From JBGLNJ01 sp964353405 (GTDB lineage Bacteria > Chloroflexota > Anaerolineae > Fen-1058): DNA of 5,786 bases. The DNA lies in assembly GCA_964353405.1 (NCBI GenBank), contig CAYGWJ010000216.1:1-5786 (forward strand). Direction: 5' to 3'. A program made the translations under genes and the position numbers. Below the pieces are notes generated by a model. That model was given only the letters and a program-made list of their open reading frames with translations. It made no database searches and had not been told where the DNA came from. Shown here piece by piece: positions 1 to 5,236 of the stretch (position 1 is the stretch's first letter; every line of letters begins with the position of its first letter).

Positions 1-596
1 TCGCGCATCTCGTACCACAGGTCGTTGCCCTCGCGCGAGCGCTCGCCCACGCCGGCAAAGACCGAATAGCCTTTGTGCACCGTGGCAAAGGTGCGGATCA
101 GCTCGGTGATAATGATCGTCTTGCCCACGCCCGCGCCGCCAAAGACACCGATCTTGCCGCCGCGCGTAAAGGGGGCGATCAGGTCAATCACCTTGATGCC
201 GGTCTCTAGGAACTGGGGTTGGGTGACCTGTTCCTCAAAGCCAGGCGCCAGGCGGTGGATAGGATAATAGTCCTTGGCGACAACTTTACCGCGTTCGTCA
301 ATCGGCTCACCCAGCACGTTAAACACCCGCCCCAGCGTGGAAGGCCCAACAGGCACCTTGATCGGGCCGCCCGTGGCAGTGGCCGCCATCCCGCGCTGCA
401 GGCCGTCGGTGGGGCCCATAGCCAAACAGCGCACCCAGTCGTTGCCCAGATGCTTTTGCGCCTCCAGGACTAGTCTATCTCCGTTCCGTGGCACCTCTAC
501 CGCGTCATAGATTTCGGGCAACTCGCCAGCAGGGAATGCGACATCCACCACCGGCCCCATGATCTGCACGATCCTGCCTTCAGTTCTCTCTATCAT
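1..596 (-). CDS. atpD: ATP synthase F1 subunit beta, N-terminal 198 residues (3' end beyond window)
   Basis: Beta is the catalytic subunit of the F1 head: it binds ADP and phosphate at its interface with alpha and makes ATP at the cytoplasmic face of the membrane. The visible part begins MIERTEGRIVQIMGPVVDV, the usual beta-barrel opening. It continues through RGMAATATGGPIKVPVG-type sequence (about residues 68-84), LGRVFNVLGEPID (88-100), the Walker A loop GGAGVGKT (153-160) and GERSREGND (184-192), which contains the catalytic Glu (E185) and its Arg neighbour. The reading frame is open to the window edge, with no damage. The ATG at 594-596 is preceded by AAGGAG six bases upstream. That start overlaps the stop of a small TIR-like ORF as ATGA, so translational coupling is possible. 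In most operons beta directly follows gamma; here about 950 bases of extra sequence intervene. The residues just after Walker A (IIITELIRTFATVH) are a little unlike the common VLI.ELI form, but compatible with function. Confidence 0.97.
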   Translation of the reverse strand, partial: MIERTEGRIVQIMGPVVDVAFPAGELPEIYDAVEVPRNGDRLVLEAQKHLGNDWVRCLAMGPTDGLQRGMAATATGGPIKVPVGPSTLGRVFNVLGEPIDERGKVVAKDYYPIHRLAPGFEEQVTQPQFLETGIKVIDLIAPFTRGGKIGVFGGAGVGKTIIITELIRTFATVHKGYSVFAGVGERSREGNDLWYEMR

Positions 597-751
597 CCCG
601 TTCTCCTTGTATGCAACGCCTCTGGATAGGCGCTATACCTCTGGCACTCGTTGAATTTGAACCCTGCATCTGACAATGCTTGGTAAAGATTCTCTACTTT
701 CTTTGCATCCGGTCGCGCATAGCTGAGGAAAATCTGAACCGTTGCTTTCAT
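593..751 (-). pseudogene. 5' fragment of a TIR-domain protein gene, 52 codons, overlapping the atpD start
   Basis: The predicted peptide begins MKATVQIFLSYARPDAKKVE and continues with NLYQALSDAGFKF. This matches the first beta strand, helix and second strand of bacterial TIR domains, where the (I/V)FxSYAxxDxxxVxxLxxxLxxxGFK pattern is the hallmark opening. A full TIR domain needs about 130 residues and a catalytic Glu further in. Here the similarity stops near residue 34, and the remaining tail (about 35-52) looks like translated spacer, so no NAD-cleaving activity is expected. A possible ribosome site (GGGAAG) lies 7-8 bases before the ATG. The TGA stop shares bases with the atpD ATG (ATGA). 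Visibly AT-richer sequence than the neighbouring atp genes fits a foreign origin. I infer a decayed or truncated insertion, possibly kept as a leader peptide. TIR identity rests on motif recognition only. Confidence 0.6.
603..608 (-). promoter_or_regulatory. Shine-Dalgarno site of atpD
   Basis: The minus strand reads AAGGAG six bases before the atpD ATG, a strong ribosome-binding site. It lies inside the final codons of the small TIR-like ORF (593-751), so ribosomes finishing that ORF would terminate on the atpD start. Confidence 0.75.
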
Positions 752-887
752 GTGAAATCTTCCCGCGCGGATGTCTCGGTGAAACCGCTGCCGTGTCTCT
801 CCAGGGGCAAAGGCAAGTGCCTGAACGCGTACGGGCTATGAACGGCGAGAGGTTCTGAAACTAAAAGTAGACACCTCTCACCTCATC
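752..887. other. Spacer between accessory gene pair and TIR fragment
   Basis: Apart from the hairpin at 847-879, I see no gene here. On the minus strand, the frame of the TIR fragment stays open upstream to a TAG at 836-838, but has no usable ATG, GTG or TTG start and no recognisable domain. The stretch therefore reads as spacer or decayed insert. No tRNA, insertion-sequence terminal repeat or clear promoter was found. Confidence 0.4.
847..879. repeat. Imperfect inverted repeat (hairpin) after the accessory gene pair
   Basis: GAGAGGT (847-853) is perfectly complementary to ACCTCTC (873-879). Further in, TCT (854-856) pairs with AGA (869-871) after a one-base bulge, and ACT (860-862) pairs with AGT (866-868) around a three-base loop, leaving a three-base bulge. 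It lies 9-41 bases past the stop of the 888-1238 gene on the transcribed minus strand. No U-run follows on that strand, so it is not a standard intrinsic terminator. It could be an mRNA processing or stability element, or the boundary of an inserted segment. Confidence 0.4.
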
Positions 888-1238
888 TCAACCTGCCTGG
901 GCCAGCGCCTCAGCTCCGCCAGCAATATCCAGCAACTCGACAGTTACCGCTCTGGTTCCCTCCGGCGAAAAATCGTGCGCCTCAGGATCGTCCGCGGGAT
1001 GCCGGTGCCACAGCCCATCTTGACTGTCCCTGCCGTAGAGCCGCCGTCCCTGATAGATCAATGCCATGCCGACAGTGCCGTTACGCACATTGGCATAGAC
1101 CTGGACGTACAGTTCAGCTGTGACCGTCAGCCGGTATTTGATAGAGAATCGGGTCGCGTCCAGCTTGACGATAGCCCGTATGAATCGGAATCGTCGGGCG
1201 GCTGCCTCGATCTCGTCAGCCAATTCCTCAACTGTCAC
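888..1238 (-). CDS. Small accessory protein, possible toxin-like partner, with a gamma-subunit-derived C-terminal tail
   Basis: This 116-residue protein has no signal peptide or membrane segment. The body (about 1-97) has an N-terminal helix (MTVEELADEIEAAARRFRFI), then alternating strands with YVQVYANVRNGTVGMALIY and GRRLYGRD, and a conserved-looking GLWHRHPADDPEAHDFSPEG stretch (about 76-95). From memory this resembles uncharacterised small proteins encoded next to antitoxin-like partners, possibly in the TumE/DUF6516 area; I am not sure of the family. Residues 101-113 (ELLDIAGGAEALA) are identical to residues 275-287 of AtpG from this same operon, followed by QAG and a stop. The natural C-terminus therefore seems replaced by, or fused to, a gamma tail. 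The start is GTG, with AAAGGG seven bases upstream, and overlaps the preceding gene by 11 bases, implying translational coupling. Confidence 0.75.
   Translation of the reverse strand: MTVEELADEIEAAARRFRFIRAIVKLDATRFSIKYRLTVTAELYVQVYANVRNGTVGMALIYQGRRLYGRDSQDGLWHRHPADDPEAHDFSPEGTRAVTVELLDIAGGAEALAQAG
900..938. repeat. 39-bp direct repeat, copy A (end of the 888-1238 gene)
   Basis: These 39 bases match 1573-1611 at 35 positions in the same orientation. They encode ELLDIAGGAEALA in frame with the 888-1238 gene, which is the C-terminal motif of the F1 gamma subunit. The four mismatches fall at the third base of four consecutive codons (Ala-Gly-Gly-Ala) and are all synonymous. The copies bracket the two accessory genes with a 673-base period. 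Confidence 0.9.
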
Positions 1239-1542
1239 TGGCTGTCCCTTTCAGGCTATTGAGCATGTCCTGGACGGTCTCTATGCCGTCCCGTGCCATC
1301 TCCCAATCCCAAAAATCAGATTCGACCTGAAAGGAATAGCCCTCTTTCTCCACCATCCGGTTCTTTTTGAATCCCTCAAAACTTGCGCCATACTTGCGGG
1401 CAAGCCGCTTGTCCACCAGCTCATATCGGGCCAGGCGCCTCAATAGCTCGCTTTCTGCCAGCCGTTCGAGCTTGGTATCCAGGTCCCCCTCCGGTTCGAG
1501 GTCAGTAATCAGTTTGACGGTCCTATCTGTTATTGTCTGCAT
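1228..1542 (-). CDS. Small acidic/basic soluble protein, first gene of a coupled accessory pair (antitoxin-like?)
   Basis: A 104-residue protein, rich in charged residues and likely helical, with no signal peptide or membrane segment. The N-terminal half (about 15-50) is an amphipathic stretch with LERLAESELLRRLARYELVD. The central KYGASFEGFKKNRMVEKEGY (about 50-69) and the following SFQVESDFWDWEMARDGIET (70-89) look like a conserved family core. I recall similar proteins in Chloroflexi and cyanobacteria beside a small partner with a WHRHP-type motif, which is the arrangement here, but I cannot name the family. The ATG lies three bases after the atpG stop, with AGGGG seven bases upstream, and its 3' end overlaps the GTG start of the partner by 11 bases. 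The overlap and sizes suit a toxin-antitoxin-like module; its function is not demonstrated by sequence. Confidence 0.75.
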   Translation of the reverse strand: MQTITDRTVKLITDLEPEGDLDTKLERLAESELLRRLARYELVDKRLARKYGASFEGFKKNRMVEKEGYSFQVESDFWDWEMARDGIETVQDMLNSLKGTASDS

Positions 1543-1545
1543 CCT

Positions 1546-2433
1546 TCAACCCCTGGCACCGCTTGTGACCTTGGCCAGCGCCTCGGCCCCACCGGCAATA
1601 TCCAGCAACTCTGTGGTAATTGCCTCCTGCCGTGCCTTGTTATACTTTAGGGTCAGGCTGGCAATCAGGTCCATGGCCGCCTCGCGGGCATTGCGCATGG
1701 CCACCATGCGGGCGCTCTGTTCGCTGGCGATGGATTCCAACATCGCCTGGTAAATCTGCAATTCAGTAAAGCGCGGCAGTACCTGGTCCAGGATGGTGCG
1801 CGGGTCCGGCTCATAGATATAGTCTACAGAAGTCGGCGCCCCTGTCTCCCACACCGGCTCCAATGGCAACAGGCGGGTGATCGTTGGGCGCTGGATCAGG
1901 GTGTTGACAAAATCCGTGTGCGCCAGGTACACCATGTCCCAGTTGCCAGCCAGGTAGTCGTCAATCGCCACCCGGGCCACGGGCAGCATATCGAGTAACG
2001 AAGGCCGGTCCGGGATGCCGATGAACTCGGCCGCCACCTGAAAGCCATACCGCGACAAGAAATCTCGTCCCTTGCGTCCCACTGTGATAAAGCTGACCGG
2101 GTACGCTTGGTTCTTGACAAATTCCACCGCTTTGCGGTTCATGTTGGAGTTAAAAGCGCCGCACAACCCACGATCAGCCGTGTACAGGACAACCGCAACC
2201 CGTTCGACCGGCCGCTGCACCAGCAGGGGATGCAGTGACTCGCCAGTGGGACGCGCCTGTCGGGCCAGGGAACGCAAAACGAACAAGGCCTTTTCGGCAT
2301 AGGGACGTGAGGCCAGGGTTTGCGCCTGGGCGCGTTGCATCCTGGAGGCGGCCACTGTCTCCATAGCCTTGGCGATCTGTCCGGTGCTACGCACCCCACG
2401 GATGCGGCGGCGAATTTCACGTGCAATTGCCAT
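1546..2433 (-). CDS. atpG: ATP synthase F1 subunit gamma
   Basis: Gamma is the central rotor shaft of F1: its N- and C-terminal helices form the coiled coil that turns inside the alpha3beta3 ring and couples the c-ring to catalysis. The 295-residue length is normal. The N-terminal helix has the signature REIRRRIRGVRSTGQIAKAM (about 5-24). The Rossmann-like middle carries GLCGAFN (89-95), and the C-terminal helix has KYNKARQEAITTELLDIAGG (263-282). The ATG follows the atpA stop after three bases, and GGAG within the last atpA codons serves as ribosome site seven bases upstream, so the two genes are tightly coupled. After the conserved GGAEALA end there is an eight-residue extension (KVTSGARG). 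Codons 275-287 are duplicated at the end of the 888-1238 gene, which suggests that the extreme 3' end was rebuilt when accessory DNA entered. Confidence 0.97.
   Translation of the reverse strand: MAIAREIRRRIRGVRSTGQIAKAMETVAASRMQRAQAQTLASRPYAEKALFVLRSLARQARPTGESLHPLLVQRPVERVAVVLYTADRGLCGAFNSNMNRKAVEFVKNQAYPVSFITVGRKGRDFLSRYGFQVAAEFIGIPDRPSLLDMLPVARVAIDDYLAGNWDMVYLAHTDFVNTLIQRPTITRLLPLEPVWETGAPTSVDYIYEPDPRTILDQVLPRFTELQIYQAMLESIASEQSARMVAMRNAREAAMDLIASLTLKYNKARQEAITTELLDIAGGAEALAKVTSGARG
1573..1611. repeat. 39-bp direct repeat, copy B (3' end of atpG)
   Basis: This is the atpG copy of the repeat, encoding gamma residues 275-287. It is 35/39 identical to 900-938, with an uninterrupted 17-base match on one side and 12 bases on the other of the four synonymous differences. 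It is the natural position of this sequence, since ELLDIAGGAEAL-type endings are normal for gamma. Confidence 0.9.
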
Positions 2434-2436
2434 GGA

Positions 2437-3954
2437 CTAACTCCACACTCTGGCGAATTCCTCAATCGCGGCACGCAGCGCTTTTTCGTTCTCATCAGTG
2501 ATGCGCTTTTCGGCTATGATGGACCGGCCAATGGCCGAGTACTGTGTGTCCATAAAGCGCAGGAAGGCTGTCTCCCATTCGCGCACACGCCCCGCCGGCA
2601 CATGATCCACGTAGCCCGTCGTGCCGGCAAAGAGAAGCATGACCTGGTGGTCGAGGGACATGGGCTCATATTGTGGCTGTTTGAGGATTTCGACCAATCG
2701 CGTGCCGCGTTCGAGTTGCTGCTGCGTGGCCTTGTCCAGACCGGAGCCAAACTGGGCAAATGCCGCCAGATCGCGGAATTGAGCCATATCCATGCGCAAT
2801 CTGCCGGCGACCTGCCGCATGGCTTTGGTTTGCGCCGCGCCGCCCACGCGGCTGACCGAAATGCCCACATTGACAGCCGGGCGGATACCGGCGTTGAACA
2901 AATCGCTTTCCAAATAGATCTGGCCGTCGGTAATCGAGATGACGTTAGTGGGCACATAGGCCGATACATCGCCGGCCTGGGTCTCAATGATAGGCAAGGC
3001 CGTCAAAGAGCCGCCGCCATAATCGGGGTGCAGTTTGGCAGCTCGCTCCAGGAGGCGACTGTGCAAGTAAAAGATGTCGCCGGGGTACGCCTCGCGGCCA
3101 GGTGGACGGCGCAAAAGCAGCGAGACCTGCCGGTAGGCCCAGGCGTGCTTGGAGAGGTCATCGTATACGACCAACGCATCCTTACCCTGCTCCATGAACT
3201 CTTCGCCTATTGCGCAGCCGGCATACGGGGCGATGTATTGCATGGTGGCCGGCTCCGAGGCCGAGGCGACGACCACGATGGTATGCTCCATGGCCCCGAA
3301 TTGCTCCAGTGTGGCCACCACCTGCGCCACCTGGGCCAGCTTTTGGCCGATGGCGACGTAAATGCAGATCAGGTCCTTGCCCTTTTGATTGATGATCGTG
3401 TCAACCGCTAGCGCCGTCTTGCCTGTCTGCCGGTCGCCGATAATCAGCTCGCGCTGGCCGCGCCCGATGGGCGTCATCGAGTCAATCGCCTTGATGCCGG
3501 TCTGCACCGGGGTATCCACGCTCTTGCGGGCCACCACGCCAGGAGCAATACGTTCGACGTTGCGAAACTTGGTCGTTCGGATCGGCCCCTTGCCATCCAC
3601 CGGCTGGCCGATGGCGCTCACCACGCGCCCGATCATGGCATCACCCACCGGGATCGAGACGATGCGGCCTGTGACGTGCACGGTCTGGCCTTGTTGAATC
3701 TCGGTGTACTCGCCCATGATGATGACGCCGACGTTGTTCTTTTCCAGGTTGAAGGCGATGCCGAGCGTGCCGTTTTCGAACTGCACCATCTCGTTCGCGC
3801 GCACGCCGGCCAGGCCGGATACACGGGCAATGCCGTCGCCGACTTCAAGCACGGTGCCGACGTCGACGGCCTCCATCTTGGGCTCAAAAGCCTCCAGTTG
3901 CTTTTGCAAAGCAGCCGCTATATCTTGAACCACGTCCGGTGCTTGTGATGCCAT
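2437..3954 (-). CDS. atpA: ATP synthase F1 subunit alpha
   Basis: Alpha is the regulatory, non-catalytic nucleotide-binding subunit that alternates with beta in the F1 hexamer. The 505-residue length is standard. Visible landmarks are the N-terminal beta-barrel with VLEVGDGIARVSGLAGV (about 35-51), Walker A GDRQTGKT (173-180), IYVAIGQK (198-205), Walker B LVVYDD (261-266), the conserved stretch LLLRRPPGREAYPGD (279-293), and PAVNVGISVSRVGG (359-372). The last carries the arginine (R369) that reaches into the beta catalytic site. The ATG has a strong GGAGGAGA site four bases upstream. It follows the peptidase stop by only 28 bases, so no separate promoter is evident and co-transcription with the peptidase is likely. 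The delta (atpH), b, c and a genes that usually precede it are absent here. The DDLSKHAWAYRQVS wording resembles Chloroflexi alpha subunits, as far as I recall. Confidence 0.98.
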   Translation of the reverse strand: MASQAPDVVQDIAAALQKQLEAFEPKMEAVDVGTVLEVGDGIARVSGLAGVRANEMVQFENGTLGIAFNLEKNNVGVIIMGEYTEIQQGQTVHVTGRIVSIPVGDAMIGRVVSAIGQPVDGKGPIRTTKFRNVERIAPGVVARKSVDTPVQTGIKAIDSMTPIGRGQRELIIGDRQTGKTALAVDTIINQKGKDLICIYVAIGQKLAQVAQVVATLEQFGAMEHTIVVVASASEPATMQYIAPYAGCAIGEEFMEQGKDALVVYDDLSKHAWAYRQVSLLLRRPPGREAYPGDIFYLHSRLLERAAKLHPDYGGGSLTALPIIETQAGDVSAYVPTNVISITDGQIYLESDLFNAGIRPAVNVGISVSRVGGAAQTKAMRQVAGRLRMDMAQFRDLAAFAQFGSGLDKATQQQLERGTRLVEILKQPQYEPMSLDHQVMLLFAGTTGYVDHVPAGRVREWETAFLRFMDTQYSAIGRSIIAEKRITDENEKALRAAIEEFARVWS

Positions 3955-3958
3955 CAGG

Positions 3959-3966
3959 TCTCCTCC
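3959..3966 (-). promoter_or_regulatory. Shine-Dalgarno site of atpA
   Basis: The minus strand carries GGAGGAGA four bases before the atpA ATG, the strongest ribosome-binding site in the window. It fits the need for three alpha copies per F1. It sits in the 28-base gap after the peptidase stop. Confidence 0.75.
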
Positions 3967-3982
3967 GTTGTCTTGCTTCTTT

Positions 3983-5047
3983 TTACTGCGTCAAGCCTGC
4001 GACCGTCGCCCCATCGAGCTTCTTGACCAGGGCAACGAGTAGTTTGGCCGCGTTATCAAAATCATCGCGATGAATGATGGACGTGTGGCTGTGAATGTGC
4101 CGCGCCGCCACGCCGATCACGACCGTTGGGACACCGGACTTGTGCAGGTGAATCGCCGCGCCGTCGGTTGCCCCACCCTCGATAGCCGAGAACTGCAGCG
4201 GGATGCCGAGTTCTTGAGCAGTATCCACCACCAAATCGCGCAGCTTGAGGTTCGGGATCATGCGTGCATCAAACACCAGCAGAGTCGGGCCTTTACCCAG
4301 CTTGACCGCCGACTCTTCCGGCTTGATGCCCGGCACATCGCCTGCGATGTCCGATTCCAAAATGATCGCCACATCCGGGTCAACGACTTGGACGCTCGTC
4401 GTCGCGCCGCGCACGCCGACCTCCTCCATCACCGTCGCCACACCGGCAAGTGTGTTCGGGTGCGGCTCGCTGGCGAACGCTTGCAGGGTCTTGACCACCA
4501 GCGCGCAACCGACACGGTCGTCAAAGGCCTTGGCCAGGTAGAGCTTGGGGTTCGCCATGACGGTGAACTTGCTGTCCGGCACAACCGGATCGCCCACACG
4601 CACGCCCACGTCCTCGACATCCTTCTTCGAGGTCGCGCCAACATCAATGTACATCGCCTTCTTTTCAACGACTTTGCTGCGCTCGTCAGCGGACAGCAGA
4701 TGCGGCGGCTTGGAGCCGATCACGCCAGGCACATCGCCCTTGTGCGTCTTGACGATGACGCGTTGGCCCAGCAACACTTGATCGAACCAGCCGCCTAGCG
4801 GGATGAACTTGCAAAATCCTTCGTCGGTGATGTGGCGCACCATAAAGCCGATCTCGTCCATGTGACCGGCGAGCATCACCTTCGGGCCAGCCTGACCTTG
4901 CGAGCAGATGACACTTCCAATTTTGTCTTGCGAAACCGTTCCGAGCGAATCCACGTAGCGACGAACGACGGCGCGCACTTCTGACTCGTGGCCTGGCGCG
5001 CCGTGCGCGTCGGTCAAGTCCTGCAACAGTTTTTCAGTCTGATCCAC
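3983..5047 (-). CDS. M42-family metallo-aminopeptidase (endoglucanase M / TET-type)
   Basis: A cytoplasmic dinuclear-metal aminopeptidase of the M42 family, whose members commonly form dodecameric shells that trim peptides released by proteases; some are annotated as endoglucanase M or FrvX. Numbering from the GTG start used here, the ligand and catalytic pattern is complete: AGHMDEIGF (H62, D64), KAFDDRVG (D176), VMEEVG (catalytic E208, ligand E209), ESDIAGD (D233) and RHIHSH (H319). Length is 354 residues, typical of the family. I chose GTG at 5045-5047 because AAAGGA lies seven bases upstream. A TTG at 5078-5080 would add 11 residues, but lies almost at the predicted transcription start and spans a 10-bp tandem repeat. 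The protein is divergent from glnS and directly upstream of atpA; I see no functional link to ATP synthase beyond likely co-transcription. Exact specificity cannot be read from sequence. Confidence 0.93.
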   Translation of the reverse strand: MDQTEKLLQDLTDAHGAPGHESEVRAVVRRYVDSLGTVSQDKIGSVICSQGQAGPKVMLAGHMDEIGFMVRHITDEGFCKFIPLGGWFDQVLLGQRVIVKTHKGDVPGVIGSKPPHLLSADERSKVVEKKAMYIDVGATSKKDVEDVGVRVGDPVVPDSKFTVMANPKLYLAKAFDDRVGCALVVKTLQAFASEPHPNTLAGVATVMEEVGVRGATTSVQVVDPDVAIILESDIAGDVPGIKPEESAVKLGKGPTLLVFDARMIPNLKLRDLVVDTAQELGIPLQFSAIEGGATDGAAIHLHKSGVPTVVIGVAARHIHSHTSIIHRDDFDNAAKLLVALVKKLDGATVAGLTQ

Positions 5048-5054
5048 GGGCAAT

Positions 5055-5060
5055 TCCTTT
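5055..5060 (-). promoter_or_regulatory. Shine-Dalgarno site deciding the peptidase start
   Basis: AAAGGA on the minus strand lies seven bases before the GTG at 5045-5047. No comparable site precedes the upstream TTG at 5078-5080, so the GTG is preferred. Confidence 0.55.
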
Positions 5061-5077
5061 GAGGATTTTTGAGGATT
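5058..5077. repeat. Perfect 10-bp tandem duplication in the peptidase leader
   Basis: The minus strand reads AATCCTCAAA twice in succession between the predicted transcription start and the ribosome-binding site. The unit is not a multiple of three, which supports this stretch being untranslated leader rather than the first codons of the peptidase. Confidence 0.7.
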
Positions 5078-5088
5078 CAAGCGTAGAA

Positions 5089-5117
5089 ATAATACACGAT
5101 GTCTAGCGTTTTGTCCA
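5089..5117 (-). promoter_or_regulatory. Sigma-70-type promoter for peptidase-atpA-atpG unit
   Basis: On the minus strand, TGGACA (5112-5117, five of six matches to TTGACA) and TATTAT (5089-5094, five of six to TATAAT) are separated by exactly 17 bases. Transcription would start near 5082, giving a leader of about 35 bases before the GTG start. As no other promoter is evident in the short gaps downstream, it may drive the atp genes too. Confidence 0.6.
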
Positions 5118-5181
5118 GCGCATCACAAGCAACCCCCTGGCTCCGACGGCAGACTAAAAGCAGCGCAAAAACCCTGGAATG

Positions 5182-5190
5182 TGTTAAAAT
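5182..5190 (+). promoter_or_regulatory. Extended -10 promoter candidate for glnS
   Basis: The plus strand has TG-T-TAAAAT, an extended -10 element, with no good -35 at the usual spacing. Transcription would begin near 5197, leaving a leader of about 40 bases. An in-frame ATG at 5189-5191 would fall upstream of that start, which argues against using it as the glnS start. Confidence 0.45.
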
Positions 5191-5236
5191 GCAATCCCAA
5201 GCAGCAGCAACTCAAAACAGGCATGGAGCAACGACT

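Noticed and set aside
624..639. Small imperfect hairpin (GGATAG/CTATACC) upstream of the atpD ribosome site
   Set aside because: The stem is short and bulged and could easily occur by chance; there is no sign that it would mask the ribosome site.
752..838. Upstream in-frame extension of the TIR fragment
   Set aside because: The frame is open from the TAG at 836-838, but has no ATG, GTG or TTG start and no TIR-like content, and the TIR motif begins naturally at the ATG at 751.
1546..1572. Frameshift at the atpG 3' end as explanation for the KVTSGARG tail
   Set aside because: The gamma frame is continuous through the conserved GGAEAL ending. A short extra tail after that point is within normal variation, so there is no need to invoke a frameshift.
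2320..3411. 363-codon plus-strand ORF opposite atpA and atpG
   Set aside because: It lies antisense to two certain genes in GC-rich DNA, shows no domain, and reads as a codon-bias shadow.
4070..4798. 242-codon plus-strand ORF opposite the peptidase
   Set aside because: Its composition is rich in His, Arg and Asp, typical of antisense translation of the M42 gene, and it has no recognisable motif.
5189..5236. In-frame upstream ATG giving a 16-residue longer GlnRS
   Set aside because: The ATG lies in the putative extended -10 element, has no ribosome site, and would add a Gln/Ala-rich stretch not typical of GlnRS. The ATG at 5237 has GGAG at good spacing.
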